From Methylobacterium sp. NMS14P (lineage in GTDB: Bacteria; Pseudomonadota; Alphaproteobacteria; Rhizobiales; Beijerinckiaceae), in contig NZ_CP087106.1 in the NCBI RefSeq assembly GCF_028583545.1, positions 5,191,001 through 5,255,000 of the forward strand: a stretch of 64,000 nucleotides of DNA, read 5' to 3'. The notes beneath the pieces were generated by a model. It was not told where the DNA came from. It made no database searches and saw nothing but the letters and a program-made list of their open reading frames with translations. Shown in pieces: positions 8,600 through 18,055 of this stretch. Made by a program: the position numbers and the translations under genes. Each line of letters begins with the position of its first letter. Position 1 is the stretch's first letter.

Positions 8600-10153
8600 A
8601 TGGCGGCCGTTCGGACGGCCCCACCCATGATCCGCTCCATCCTGTCCGTCGGCGGCTGGACCCTGGTCTCGCGCGTCACCGGCTTCGCCCGCGACGTGGT
8701 GATGGCCGCCGTCATGGGCGCCGGGCCCGTGGCCGACGCTTTCGTGGTCGCCTTCCGGCTCCCGAACCATTTCCGGGCGATCTTCGGCGAGGGCGCGTTC
8801 AACACCGCCTTCGTGCCGGCCTATGCCGGTCTCGCGGAGGCCGGCGAGCCCGGGGCGGCGCACCGCTTCGCCGACCGCGTCTTCACCCTGATGCTGATCG
8901 TGCAGCTCGTGCTGCTCAACCTCGCCCTGCCGGCCATGCCCTGGGTGGTCCACGCCCTGGCGCCGGGCTTCGCGGAGGACGGCGAGCGCTTCCAGCTCGC
9001 GGTGGCGCTGACCCGCATCACCTTCCCGTACCTGCTGTTCATGACGCTGGTGACGCTGCTGTCGGGCATCCTGAACGCCCACCGGCACTTCGCCGTGGCG
9101 GCGGGCGCCCCGGTCCTGCTCAACCTCGCCATGCTGGCGGCCTTGAGCGTGAGTTTCCTGTTCCCGAACGCGGCCTACGCCGCCGCCTGGGGCGTCGCCG
9201 TCTCGGGCGTGCTCCAGTTCGGCCTGCTGTGGTGGGGCTGCCGCCGGGTCCGCGTGATGCCGGACCTCGCGGTGCCGCGCCTCGATCCCGCGCTGAAGCG
9301 CTTCTTCGTCGTGCTCGGGCCGGCGGTGGTCGGCTCCGCCGGCTTCCAGATCGCGGCCTTCGCCGACACGATCATCGCGAGCTGGCTGCCCACCGGGGCG
9401 GTCTCGGCGCTCTACTACGCCGACCGGCTCTACCAGCTGCCCTTCGGCGTCATCGCCATCGCGGCCGGCACCGTGCTGCTGCCGGAGATGAGCCGCCGGA
9501 TCGCGGCCGGCGACGTGGCGGGCGCCCACGCGGCCCAGAACCGGGCCGCGGGCTTCTCCTTGGCCCTCTCGGCGCCGTTCACTGTGGCGTTCCTGACCAT
9601 CCCGGGCCTGATCATGGCAGCCCTGTTCCAGCGGGGCGCCTTCAGCGCCGAGGACGCGGCGCGGGCGGCCTCGGTGCTGGCCGCCTACGGCCTCGCCCTG
9701 CCGGCCGTCGTGCTGGTGCGCAGCGCCGTGGCGAGCTTCTACGCCCGCCAGGACACCAGGACGCCGCTCTGGGCCTCGCTGACCGCGATCGGCGTCAACG
9801 TCGCTCTGAAGCTGTGGCTCACCGGCCCCTACGGCGTCACCGGCCTGGCGCTCGCCACCGCGGTCGCCCAGTGGGTGAACCTGCTGCTGCTGCTCGTCCT
9901 GGCCAGGCGCCGGGACTGGACGGCGCCGGGGCGCACGCTCGGCCTCACCGTCGCGGGGGTGGCGCTGGCCTGCCTCGGGCTGGCGGCGGTCGCCGTCTAC
10001 GGCCAGGGGCTCGTCCAGGCGCTGGTGCCGGCCCTCCCGCACGGGCGCGACCTCGTCGTCCTGGCAGTGCTGGGGCTCGTCGGGGCCCTGGTCTACGGCG
10101 GCCTGCTGGCGGGCCTGCTGCACCTGTTCGGCCTGCGCCTGCGCCGGGCCTGA
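8600..10153 (+). CDS. murJ: Lipid II flippase MurJ
   Basis: Flips lipid II across the inner membrane for peptidoglycan synthesis. About 517 residues with some 14 predicted membrane helices. It starts with the MOP/MVF signature WTLVSRVTGFARDVVMAAV, then DAFVVAFRLPNHFRAIFGEGAF split by a loop, and later ALYYADRLYQLPFGVIAIA and SFYARQDTRTP, all typical of MurJ. ATG 8600 is favoured because GGAGAGAGG lies immediately upstream; ATG 8627 is the internal alternative. A HAD-type dehalogenase gene follows after 71 nt. Confidence 0.96.
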   Translation: MAAVRTAPPMIRSILSVGGWTLVSRVTGFARDVVMAAVMGAGPVADAFVVAFRLPNHFRAIFGEGAFNTAFVPAYAGLAEAGEPGAAHRFADRVFTLMLIVQLVLLNLALPAMPWVVHALAPGFAEDGERFQLAVALTRITFPYLLFMTLVTLLSGILNAHRHFAVAAGAPVLLNLAMLAALSVSFLFPNAAYAAAWGVAVSGVLQFGLLWWGCRRVRVMPDLAVPRLDPALKRFFVVLGPAVVGSAGFQIAAFADTIIASWLPTGAVSALYYADRLYQLPFGVIAIAAGTVLLPEMSRRIAAGDVAGAHAAQNRAAGFSLALSAPFTVAFLTIPGLIMAALFQRGAFSAEDAARAASVLAAYGLALPAVVLVRSAVASFYARQDTRTPLWASLTAIGVNVALKLWLTGPYGVTGLALATAVAQWVNLLLLLVLARRRDWTAPGRTLGLTVAGVALACLGLAAVAVYGQGLVQALVPALPHGRDLVVLAVLGLVGALVYGGLLAGLLHLFGLRLRRA

Positions 10154-10224
10154 GTGACCCGGCCGGACTCGCCGCCGCGCGGGTCCGGCCCCAGATCGGG
10201 CGAGAGCACCCAGTGAGGACCGCC

Positions 10225-10902
10225 ATGACCGACGCACCGAATCCCCTCGCGGGTGTGAAGGCCGCGGTGTTCGACGCCTACGGCACGCTGTTCGACGTGA
10301 ACGCCGCGGTCCAGCGCTACGCCGAGGCGGTGGGGCCGGACGCCGACCACCTCTCCGAGGTCTGGCGCAACAAGCAGCTCGAGTACAGCTGGACCCTGTC
10401 GCTGATGGGCCAGTACGCCGCCTTCTGGGACCTCACCGTGCGGGCGCTGGACTACGCCCTGGCGGTCCACCCGAACGTCGATCCCGGCCTGCGCGAGCGG
10501 CTCCTCGACGCCTACCGCGACCTCGAGGCCTACCCGGAGGTCCCGGGCGTGCTGGCGGCCCTGCGCAAGCGCGGCATCCGCACCGCCGTCCTCACCAACG
10601 GCAACGCCGCCATGGTCGACCGGGCGGTGGCCTCCGCGGGGCTGGCCGACCACCTCGACGCGGTCCTCTCGGTGGACGACGCGCAGGTGTTCAAGACCCA
10701 TCCCGACGCCTACCGGATCGCCCTGACCCGGCTGGCGGTGGGGCAGGGCGACGTGCTGTTCTGCTCGTCGAACCGCTGGGACGTGGCGGGGGCGGGGGCC
10801 TTCGGGTTCCGGACCGCCTGGGTCAACCGCAGGGGCCTGCCCGACGAGTACGCCGATCTGGCGCCCACGACGGTGGTGGGGTCTCTCGACGGGCTGCTCT
10901 GA
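10225..10902 (+). CDS. Type II (S)-2-haloacid dehalogenase
   Basis: A 225-residue HAD-superfamily enzyme expected to hydrolyse short L-2-haloacids to D-2-hydroxyacids. The nucleophilic Asp lies in VFDAYGTLFDV, followed by the YTWTLSLMG-like EYSWTLSLMGQYAAFW segment typical of L-DEX enzymes, VLTNGNAAMV (motif II), the motif III Lys in VFKTHPDAYRIA, and SSNRWDVAGAGAFGF (motif IV). The SSNxWD sequence separates type II dehalogenases from ordinary phosphatases. ATG 10225 matches the family start. It is probably co-directional with murJ by chance. Confidence 0.93.
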   Translation: MTDAPNPLAGVKAAVFDAYGTLFDVNAAVQRYAEAVGPDADHLSEVWRNKQLEYSWTLSLMGQYAAFWDLTVRALDYALAVHPNVDPGLRERLLDAYRDLEAYPEVPGVLAALRKRGIRTAVLTNGNAAMVDRAVASAGLADHLDAVLSVDDAQVFKTHPDAYRIALTRLAVGQGDVLFCSSNRWDVAGAGAFGFRTAWVNRRGLPDEYADLAPTTVVGSLDGLL

Positions 10903-10947
10903 GGGGGGATCTGCGGCAGCCGCGTCCGGCGCGGGAAGTGCCCATTC

Positions 10948-11040
10948 CGTCCTCGCGAGCGCAGCGAAGCAATCCAGGGACACGGCTACATCCGGGCAAA
11001 GCGCGCTGCCCTGGGTTGCTTCGCTGCGCTCGCAAGGACG
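10948..11040. repeat. Dispersed palindromic repeat, copy A
   Basis: Left arm CGTCCTCGCGAGCGCAGCGA and onward to CAATCCAGGG, about 30 nt of variable centre, then a complementary arm ending GCTCGCAAGGACG. It lies downstream of the dehalogenase and is one of four related copies in this window. Confidence 0.9.
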
Positions 11041-11158
11041 AAGCGGAGATCGCGCCGTCAGGGCCTCCGCCGCGGCTTATCTGGTACACGATCGAATTGG
11101 CCCACTTCGCGGATTCTTAATCCTCCCGGTGTTGGATCGTCCTCAACACGAACGGGAG

Positions 11159-11515
11159 ATGTTTCGCGTGTCCTTGAACGGTTCCTTCACGACGATCCGC
11201 GCTGGGGCCGCAGCCCTCGCGGTCACCCTGGTGCTCGGCGCGGTCGCCCCGGCCGCCGCCCGCGACCAGACCGGTGCCATCGTCGGCGGCCTCGCGGCCG
11301 GCGTCGTCGGCGGCATGGTCGGCAGCGCCCTCGTCAACGGCGCGAACCCGCCGCCCCCGCCGCCGCCGGAGTACCGCCCGCGCCGGGTCGTGGTCGAGGA
11401 GCCAGAGACCATCGTGGTGCGCGAGCGCCGCGGCCCGATCTGCCACTACGAGCGCCGCAAGGAGTGGCTCGGCGACGGCGAGTTCACCTACCGCCGCGTC
11501 GAGGTCTGCGAGTAA
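11159..11515 (+). CDS. Small exported Gly-zipper and polyproline protein
   Basis: 118 residues. A signal peptide (AAALAVTLVLGAVAPAAARD) is followed by a glycine-zipper-like membrane segment (GAIVGGLAAGVVGGMVGSAL), a run of seven prolines, an arginine/valine-rich stretch and a C-terminal region with two cysteines (ICHYERRKEW and RVEVCE) that could form a disulfide. Many Rhizobiales encode such small envelope proteins of unknown function. ATG 11159 has ACGGGAG upstream. It converges on the carbamoyltransferase gene. Confidence 0.8.
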   Translation: MFRVSLNGSFTTIRAGAAALAVTLVLGAVAPAAARDQTGAIVGGLAAGVVGGMVGSALVNGANPPPPPPPEYRPRRVVVEEPETIVVRERRGPICHYERRKEWLGDGEFTYRRVEVCE

Positions 11516-11569
11516 ATCGCGCTCGCGGGTATCGAGTTGGCGCCGCGTCCCCCCGGGGCGCGGCGCGTC

Positions 11570-13327
11570 TCATTTCACGACCAGCCAATCCTCGACCACG
11601 AGGGCGTCGAGGCCGGTGGTGTAGAACATCAGGATCGCGTCCTCCGCGCCGTGGAGGATCGGCTTGCCCATCACGTTGAAGCTCGTGTTGAGCAGGATCG
11701 GCACGCCGGTGATCTCCGCGAAGGCGCCGATCAGGGCCGCGTAGGCCGGGTTGCGCGCCGCCGTGACGCTCTGGAGCCGGCCGGTGCCGTCCGCGTGGAC
11801 CACCGCCGGCACGCGGGCGCGGATCGCCGCGCGCCAGACCAGCGTGCGCTCCATGTAGGGGCTGTCGGCGTAATCCTCGAACCAGTCCGGCCCGGCCTCC
11901 GCCAGGATCGACGGGGCGAACGGCCGGAACGCCTCCCGGTACTTCACCTTGGCGTTGAGCGCGTCCTTGGCGCCCTCCGGCCGCGGATCGGCCAGGATCG
12001 ACCGGTTGCCGAGCGCCCGGGGCCCGAACTCCGCCCGGCCCTGCACCCAGCCGACGAGGCCGCCCTCGGCCAGGATCCGCGCCGCCGCGCGGGTCGCCTC
12101 CGCGTGGCCGACGCGCCGGGCGCGGGGTTCCTGCTCGGCGAGCCGCTCCATGGCGCCGGTCGGGACCCGCGAGCCCAGATAGGGCGAGAGCGGGCGCTGC
12201 GCCGGCGGCGGCCCGGCCCAGTCCGGATGGTCCTCCGCGTAGGCGAGCCACGCCGCGCCGACCGCGTTGCCGTCGTCCGCCGGGGCCGAGGGCACGTGCA
12301 GCCGGGTGAAGCCGGACCGGCCGAGCACCCGGCCGTTGTAGGAGGAGTTCAGCCCGCAGCCCCCCGCGATCACGAGGTTCTCGGACGGCGCCAGGGCCTC
12401 GGCCTCCGCCACCAGCGCGTCCATCAGCGTCGCGAACAGGTCCTGGCCGCAGCGGGCGAGGGCGGGCCAGCCATTCTCCAGGGCATCGGCCGGGCGGCGG
12501 GCGCGGATCTCCGCGGCGACCGCCCGGATCGTCTCCGCGTCGGCGTAGCGCAGGCGGTGGCCCTCGACCGTGCAGAGCCGGCCGAGCAGGGCGGCGAGGT
12601 CCGAGTCGGGCCGGCCGTAGGGGGCGAGCCCCATGATCTTCCACTCCTCGCCCTTCACCTGATCGAAGCCGGCGAGGTCGGTGATCAGCCCGTACAGGAA
12701 GCCCAGCGAGCCGCGCCCGCGGTGGCGGCGCAGCTCCGTGATCCGGCCGCCCTCCAGGCGGTAGATCGCCGCCGCGCCGGTCTCGCCCATGCCGTCGACC
12801 ACCAGGGCGGTGGCCGTCTCGAACGGGCTGCCCCAGAGGCCGTAGGCGGCGTGGCAGAGGTGGTGCGGGTAGCGCCGCTGCCCGGCGATCGTCGCCCGGG
12901 GCGCCGCGCCGGTGATCCGCGCCTCCTGGTTCAGGGCCAGCAGGGTGCCGTGGCCGGCCCGCTCCTGGGCGCCGTGGAGGTCGGCGATGAACACCCGCTC
13001 GGCCTGCTCGGGCACGTAGGAGCGGTTGAGCGCCGTGGTGTGGGCGGCGAGCGCCATCAGGTCGAAGGCCCCGGCGCCGGCCTGGCCCCGCAGGAAGTCG
13101 GTGAATTGCGGGCCCCAGGTGGAGGCGACGACGAGTTCGGAGCCCGGCGGGACGTGCGCCTTCAGCAGCGCCGCCATCGCGGACGGGGCGTCCGGCTCGC
13201 AGTTCGGCGCGCGCTTGTACTGCAGGGCGCGCTCCGCCGCCTCGGCGAAGAGCAGGGTGCCGTCGGGCCCGACTAGGGCGAGGGCCGGGTCGTGGAAGGT
13301 GGTGGCGAGGCCGAGATAGAAGCGCAT
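11570..13327 (-). CDS. Carbamoyltransferase, NodU/CmcH family
   Basis: 585 residues. Transfers a carbamoyl group from carbamoyl phosphate to a hydroxyl via an adenylate intermediate (family knowledge). The N-terminal ASKHA-type domain shows GLATTFHDPALALV and the metal-binding HHLCHAAYG motif. The C-terminal YrdC-like part shows GWVQGRAEFGPRALGNRSILADPR over two strands and the closing NTSFNVMGKPI. ATG 13327 gives the family's MRFYLGL start. Rhizobial NodU decorates Nod factors, but no nod, nol or polyketide genes are nearby, so the acceptor is unknown. Repeat copy B lies just upstream. Confidence 0.93.
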   Translation of the reverse strand: MRFYLGLATTFHDPALALVGPDGTLLFAEAAERALQYKRAPNCEPDAPSAMAALLKAHVPPGSELVVASTWGPQFTDFLRGQAGAGAFDLMALAAHTTALNRSYVPEQAERVFIADLHGAQERAGHGTLLALNQEARITGAAPRATIAGQRRYPHHLCHAAYGLWGSPFETATALVVDGMGETGAAAIYRLEGGRITELRRHRGRGSLGFLYGLITDLAGFDQVKGEEWKIMGLAPYGRPDSDLAALLGRLCTVEGHRLRYADAETIRAVAAEIRARRPADALENGWPALARCGQDLFATLMDALVAEAEALAPSENLVIAGGCGLNSSYNGRVLGRSGFTRLHVPSAPADDGNAVGAAWLAYAEDHPDWAGPPPAQRPLSPYLGSRVPTGAMERLAEQEPRARRVGHAEATRAAARILAEGGLVGWVQGRAEFGPRALGNRSILADPRPEGAKDALNAKVKYREAFRPFAPSILAEAGPDWFEDYADSPYMERTLVWRAAIRARVPAVVHADGTGRLQSVTAARNPAYAALIGAFAEITGVPILLNTSFNVMGKPILHGAEDAILMFYTTGLDALVVEDWLVVK

Positions 13328-13399
13328 GCCCACGGGGGGTAGCGCATTTTCGCGCCGGACGGAGCCCGGCACGTGGAAGAGGTGCCGTCCTTGCGCCGC

Positions 13400-13490
13400 C
13401 GTCATTGCGAGCGGAGCGAAGCAATCTAGACGGCGCCACGCTTCCCGATGTTCCGCTGCACTGGGTTGCTTCGCTGCGCTCGCAATGACG
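13400..13490. repeat. Dispersed palindromic repeat, copy B
   Basis: CGTCATTGCGAGCGGAGCGA...GCAATCTAG, a variable centre, then CTGGGTTGCTTCGCTGCG...CGCAATGACG. It fills the gap between nhaA and the carbamoyltransferase and lies in the latter's upstream region. Confidence 0.9.
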
Positions 13491-13504
13491 AAGCGCGCCG
13501 CCCG

Positions 13505-14707
13505 CTAGTGCGAGGTGACGCGGCGCTTCGCGACGAGGAGGATCGCCGCGCCGGCGAGTCCCGACAGGGCCGAGCCCGCGAGCACGCCGAGCTTCACGGC
13601 GGTCTCGTGCTGCGGGTCCGGGAAGGCGAGGCCGCCGATGAACAGGCTCATGGTGAAGCCGATGCCGCACAGGACCGCGACGCCGTAGACCTGCCCCCAG
13701 CCGGCCCCGGCCGGGCGCTTGGCCCATCCCAGCGCCACCGCCAGCCGCAGGCTCGCGAACACGCCGGCCTGCTTGCCGAGGAACAGGCCCGCCGCGATGC
13801 CGAGCGTCACCGGCTGGAGCAGGGCCTCGGGGGTGAGGCCGGAGAGGTCCACGCCGGCATTGGCGAAGCCGAAGACCGGCACCACCCCGTAGGTGATCCA
13901 GGGCGCGAGGGCGTGCTCCAGCCGGTGCAGGGGCGAGTGCGCGTCCTCCGGCCGGCCCGGGCTGACCCGGATCGGGATCGTGAGCGCGAGCAGCACGCCC
14001 GCGATCGTCGCGTGGATCCCGGAGCGCAGCACGAGGACCCACAGTAGGAGGCCGAGGAGCCCGTAGGCCGGAAGCCACCCGATCCCCGCCCGGTTGAGGC
14101 CGTAGAGGGCCGCCAGCACCAGCGCGGCGAGCCCCAGCATGGTGAGGTCGAGGCCGGAACTGTAGAACAGCGCGATCACCACGACGGCGCCGAGGTCGTC
14201 GACGATGGCGACCGCGCTGAGGAAGATCTTGAGGGAGACCGGCACCCGCGAGCCGAGGAGCGCCAGGACCCCCAGCGCGAAGGCGATGTCGGTGGCCGCC
14301 GGGATCGCCCAGCCCCGCAGGGTGCCGGCGCCGAGATTGGCCAGCGCGTAGAACGCGGCCGGCACCGCCATGCCGCCGAGCGCCGCGAAGCCGGGCAGGA
14401 CCCGGTCGGGCCAGGTCCGCAGCCGCCCGTCGAGGGCCTCGCGCTTGATCTCCAGGCCGACCAGCAGGAAGAACCCGGCCATCAGGCCGTCGTTGATCCA
14501 GTGCTGGACGCTCATCGGGCCGAGTTCGGCGTGGAGGGCGTGCGCGTAGGTCCCGGCCGATGGGCCGTTGGCGACGACCAGCGCCAGGGCCGCCGCCGCC
14601 ATCAGGATCAGCCCGCCCGCCGCCTCGCCGGCGAGCAGCGTGCGGATGATCGAGAGGGGGCGGGGCCTCCGCCTCGGAGGGGCGCGGTCAGGGGCGGGCG
14701 AGGTCAT
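13505..14707 (-). CDS. nhaA: Na+/H+ antiporter NhaA
   Basis: Exchanges sodium for protons at the inner membrane. 400 residues with about 12 membrane helices. Hallmarks visible are [22 protein letters not shown] split over two segments, the paired aspartates region [22 protein letters not shown] (Asp of TDIAFA) and [21 protein letters not shown] (VDD pair), plus FGFANAGV and [20 protein letters not shown] 14707 is used. It lies downstream of tlpA in the same direction with a 54-nt gap. Confidence 0.97.
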   Translation of the reverse strand: MTSPAPDRAPPRRRPRPLSIIRTLLAGEAAGGLILMAAAALALVVANGPSAGTYAHALHAELGPMSVQHWINDGLMAGFFLLVGLEIKREALDGRLRTWPDRVLPGFAALGGMAVPAAFYALANLGAGTLRGWAIPAATDIAFALGVLALLGSRVPVSLKIFLSAVAIVDDLGAVVVIALFYSSGLDLTMLGLAALVLAALYGLNRAGIGWLPAYGLLGLLLWVLVLRSGIHATIAGVLLALTIPIRVSPGRPEDAHSPLHRLEHALAPWITYGVVPVFGFANAGVDLSGLTPEALLQPVTLGIAAGLFLGKQAGVFASLRLAVALGWAKRPAGAGWGQVYGVAVLCGIGFTMSLFIGGLAFPDPQHETAVKLGVLAGSALSGLAGAAILLVAKRRVTSH

Positions 14708-14761
14708 CGCGACACGCCTTGCCGCGCATCGGAGACGCGCGCAACCGCGCGGCCGCGACCG

Positions 14762-15403
14762 TTACGACGTCCGCTCCAGCGCCGCGCGGATCAGCGCCAG
14801 CCCGTCCGGGCTCGACCACGCGGCCGGCCCCTTCATCACCCCGATCGTGCAGCCCTGCGCGTCGACCAGCATCGTGGTCGGCAGGCCGGGCGACTGCGTG
14901 TCGCGCTGGAGGATCGGCAGCACGCGGCCGCCGGGATCGGCGTAGAAGGCGAGATCGCGGATGCCCGCCTGCTTCAGCCATTCCGCCGGCTTCTCGAGGT
15001 TGCGCGTGTCGACGTTGATGGCGACGACCTGGAAGTCGGGGCCGCCGAGCTGCGCCTGGAGCCGGTCGAGGGCCGGCATCTCGGCCTTGCAGGGCGCGCA
15101 CCACGTCGCCCAGAGATTCACGAGGAGCAGCCGGCCCCTGAGGTCGGCGAGGCCGGTCTCGGCGCCGTCCGGCCCCTTGAACCGGATGTCCGGCGCGGGG
15201 CGGGCCTGCGGCGGGGCCTGCATGGCGGCGACCTCGCCCTTCGCGGCCGCGTCGACCCGGGCGAGCCCCGGCTTGGCGGCGGCGCAGGGCTGAAGGGCGC
15301 CGCCCGTGTTGCCGGGCAGGAGACCGCTCCCGTATAGGGCGAGGCCGAGGACGGCGAGCGCGGCGACGCCCGCGCCGGCCAGGATGGGCGTGCGGCCGGG
15401 CAT
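14762..15403 (-). CDS. tlpA: Thiol:disulfide interchange protein TlpA
   Basis: 213 residues. An N-terminal membrane anchor ([19 protein letters not shown]) precedes a periplasmic thioredoxin domain with active site [15 protein letters not shown] (CAPC at about residues 105-108) and the cis-Pro in LPTTMLVD. TlpA reduces periplasmic targets in cytochrome oxidase assembly in Bradyrhizobium (family knowledge). In many alphaproteobacteria tlpA is divergent from argH, exactly as here, with only 42 nt between the two starts. Confidence 0.93.
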   Translation of the reverse strand: MPGRTPILAGAGVAALAVLGLALYGSGLLPGNTGGALQPCAAAKPGLARVDAAAKGEVAAMQAPPQARPAPDIRFKGPDGAETGLADLRGRLLLVNLWATWCAPCKAEMPALDRLQAQLGGPDFQVVAINVDTRNLEKPAEWLKQAGIRDLAFYADPGGRVLPILQRDTQSPGLPTTMLVDAQGCTIGVMKGPAAWSSPDGLALIRAALERTS

Positions 15404-15445
15404 CAGGCTCGGGCCTCGGGACGGTCAGGGCGCGGAAGGATCGAC

Positions 15446-16825
15446 ATGAGCAACCGGATGTGGGGCGGCCGCTTCGCGAGCGGCCCGGCGGAGATCATGG
15501 AGGAGATCAACGCCTCCATCGGGTTCGACAAGCGCCTCGCGCCCCAGGATATCCGCGGCTCGCTGGCGCATGTGGCGATGCTGGGCCAAGCCGGCATCCT
15601 GCCGGCGGAGGATGTGGCCGCGATCGAGGCCGGGCTCAAGTCCGTGCGCGACGAGATCGAGGGCGGCACCTTCGCGTTCAGGCGCGAGCTCGAGGACATC
15701 CACATGTCGGTGGAGAGCCGGCTGACCGAGATCGTCGGCCCGGCCGCCGGGCGCCTGCACACGGCGCGCTCGCGCAACGACCAGGTCGCCACCGACATGA
15801 AGCTCTGGGTGCGCGACACCCTCGATTCCCTCGACCAGCAGGCCGCCGACCTGCAGCGCGCCCTCAGCCAGGCGGCGCTGAAGCACGCCGACACCGTGAT
15901 GCCGGGCTTCACCCATCTCCAGTCGGCCCAGCCGGTGACCTTCGGCCACCACTGCCTCGCCTATGTCGAGATGCTGGCCCGCGACCGGGGCCGGTTCCGC
16001 GACGCGCGGGCGCGGCTCAACGAGTGCCCGCTGGGCGCCGCCGCGCTGGCCGGCACGTCCTTCCCGATCGACCGGCACGCCACCGCGGCGGCCCTCGGCT
16101 TCGACCGGCCGACCGCCAACTCCCTCGATTCGGTCGCCGACCGCGACTTCGCCCTGGAGGCGCTGGCGGCGGCCTCGATCTGCGCCGTGCACCTGTCGCG
16201 CTTCGCCGAGGAGCTGGTGGTCTGGACCTCGGCCCAGTTCAACTTCGTGCGGCTGTCGGACGGGTTCACGACCGGCTCGTCGATCATGCCGCAGAAGCGC
16301 AATCCCGACGCCGCCGAGCTGGTGCGGGCCAAGAGCGGCCGGATCATCGGCGCGCTCACCGGCCTGCTCATCGTCATGAAGGGCCTGCCGCTCGCCTACT
16401 CGAAGGACATGCAGGAGGACAAGGAGGGCACGTTCGACGCCCTCCAGGCGCTGTCCCTGTGCCTCGCCGCCCTGACCGGCATGGTGAAGGATCTGGAGCC
16501 CAACGCCGAGGTGCTCAGCCAAGCCGCCGGCTCCGGCTACGCCACCGCCACCGACCTCGCCGACTGGCTGGTGCGCGAACTCGGCCTGCCGTTCCGGCAG
16601 GCGCACCACGTCACCGGCCGCCTCGTCGGCGTCGCCTCGGCCAAGGGCGTCGGGCTCGAGGCGCTGTCGCTGCCCGAGATGCAGGAGGCGGAGCCGCGGA
16701 TCACCGAGGCGGTCTACGCCGTGCTCGGCGTCGCGAACTCGGTGGCGAGCCGCACCAGCTACGGCGGCACCGCGCCCGACAACGTCCGGCGCCAGGCGCA
16801 GGCCTGGATCGAGCGGCTGGGCTGA
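15446..16825 (+). CDS. argH: Argininosuccinate lyase ArgH
   Basis: Last step of arginine synthesis: cleaves argininosuccinate to arginine and fumarate. 459 residues, the normal length. Signatures are [20 protein letters not shown] across the N-terminus, [32 protein letters not shown] with the catalytic His, and the lyase signature [18 protein letters not shown] containing the catalytic Ser. It is divergent from tlpA and followed by a 200-nt gap holding only a 20-codon open frame I do not call. Confidence 0.98.
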   Translation: MSNRMWGGRFASGPAEIMEEINASIGFDKRLAPQDIRGSLAHVAMLGQAGILPAEDVAAIEAGLKSVRDEIEGGTFAFRRELEDIHMSVESRLTEIVGPAAGRLHTARSRNDQVATDMKLWVRDTLDSLDQQAADLQRALSQAALKHADTVMPGFTHLQSAQPVTFGHHCLAYVEMLARDRGRFRDARARLNECPLGAAALAGTSFPIDRHATAAALGFDRPTANSLDSVADRDFALEALAAASICAVHLSRFAEELVVWTSAQFNFVRLSDGFTTGSSIMPQKRNPDAAELVRAKSGRIIGALTGLLIVMKGLPLAYSKDMQEDKEGTFDALQALSLCLAALTGMVKDLEPNAEVLSQAAGSGYATATDLADWLVRELGLPFRQAHHVTGRLVGVASAKGVGLEALSLPEMQEAEPRITEAVYAVLGVANSVASRTSYGGTAPDNVRRQAQAWIERLG

Positions 16826-17025
16826 GCCGCCGCGCTCGCCCGGCGCCCCTTGGCGGCGGCGCCCGGCGGATGGCAGAGTGGGAACATGACCTTGCCGATT
16901 CACAGCGCGGGGGCCGCGATGCGCGGCCGAATTCGGAACCCGGCCTGATCCGTCAGGCCGGGCCGATCCGCCTGTGAACGTCCCGCGGCCCCCGCCGCGC
17001 CCGAGGTCTGCCTCCGAGATTCCCC

Positions 17026-17517
17026 ATGTCCTCCCACGTCCCGACGCTGCACCTCGTGTGCGGCAAGATCGCCGCCGGCAAATCGACGCTGACCGACCGC
17101 CTGGGGCAGAGCCCCGGCACCCTCGTGGTCGCGGAGGATCCGTGGCTCGCGCGGCTCTATCCCGGTGAGCAGACCTCCCTGGCCGACTACGCGCGCAACG
17201 CGGCGCGCCTGCGCGACGCGATGGCGCCGCACCTCGTGACGCTGCTGCGCCACGGCCTGTCGGTCGTGCTGGACTTCCCGGCCAACACCGTCGCCAGCCG
17301 GGCCTGGATGCGGACCCTGTTCGAGGCGGCCGGCGTCGCCCACCGGCTCCACGTCCTCGACGTGCCCGACGCGGTCTGCAAGGCCCGCCTCCGCCTGCGG
17401 AACGCCGAGGGTGCCCATCCCTTCACGGTGACGGACGCGGAGTTCGACCTGTTCAGCCGCTACTTCGTGCCGCCGGCGCCGGAGGAAGGCTTCACCCTCG
17501 TCGTTCACCGGGCATGA
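17026..17517 (+). CDS. P-loop ATP-binding protein (kinase-like)
   Basis: 163 residues. A Walker A loop (LVCGKIAAGKSTL) at the N-terminus, an EDPWL segment, a helical lid region, and LSVVLDFPANTVASRAWM, which resembles the Walker B and acceptor region of the AAA_33 group (zeta toxin, chloramphenicol phosphotransferase, polynucleotide kinase). The later RLRLRN segment looks like a lid with arginines. The substrate cannot be inferred. No antitoxin-like partner is adjacent, so I do not call it a toxin. Confidence 0.82.
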   Translation: MSSHVPTLHLVCGKIAAGKSTLTDRLGQSPGTLVVAEDPWLARLYPGEQTSLADYARNAARLRDAMAPHLVTLLRHGLSVVLDFPANTVASRAWMRTLFEAAGVAHRLHVLDVPDAVCKARLRLRNAEGAHPFTVTDAEFDLFSRYFVPPAPEEGFTLVVHRA

Positions 17518-17665
17518 CGCGGGCTGCCCCACCCGCAGGACGGCGCCCGCTCATCCACAGGGCCCTTCAAAATTGTGCATTGCAACCCTCGGCCCGCCCG
17601 CGCGTTCACCGTCTGGCTAAGTCCGCTCAGCTACAAGCTTCGCCGTCTGGATCGGAGTTCGCAGG

Positions 17666-17947
17666 ATGCCTGTCGAGAGTTGGCTGAACACGGAGGAGGT
17701 GCCGGATTTCGCGGCGCATGCCACGGCGATGATCGACGCCGCTTTGACCGGTTCGGGCCTGACGCGCGAGTCCTACTGGGCTGCCGTGCGCAAGGGCTAC
17801 AACACCCCCTACAACGATCCGCCCCGCCAGCGCGCCGCGCCGGCCCAGCCGAACGTGATCGCGGTGCCCGCCGGCCCGGCGGTCGAGCCGCTGCCGGTTC
17901 CGGCCGGCCTCATCGCGGCCCTGGCGACGGAAGCCCGCGCCGTCTGA
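17666..17947 (+). CDS. Small hypothetical protein
   Basis: 93 residues, not recognised. The N-terminal half (PDFAAHATAMIDAALTGSGL, then SYWAAVRKGYNTPYNDPP) looks helical and folded. The C-terminal half is alanine/proline-rich. ATG 17666 has GGAG about 13 nt upstream. No signal peptide or membrane helix. It lies between two unrelated genes and is probably monocistronic. Confidence 0.6.
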   Translation: MPVESWLNTEEVPDFAAHATAMIDAALTGSGLTRESYWAAVRKGYNTPYNDPPRQRAAPAQPNVIAVPAGPAVEPLPVPAGLIAALATEARAV

Positions 17948-18055
17948 TTTTCGACAGATCCGGCCTCGCCATCTTGCCGACGTTTTACGCAAGCTTCACT
18001 AATCCCGAACCCCGGTACGGCTCCTGACGGAGCCGCCCGTCGTCAGGAAGTGAAG

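Noticed and set aside
11570..13327. Symbiosis (nod) island
   Set aside because: Only the NodU-like carbamoyltransferase is present; no nodA, nodB, nodC, nodD, nod box or transposon remains nearby.
17026..17517. Zeta-type toxin of a toxin-antitoxin pair
   Set aside because: The P-loop protein lacks a neighbouring antitoxin gene, and many unrelated small kinases share this fold.
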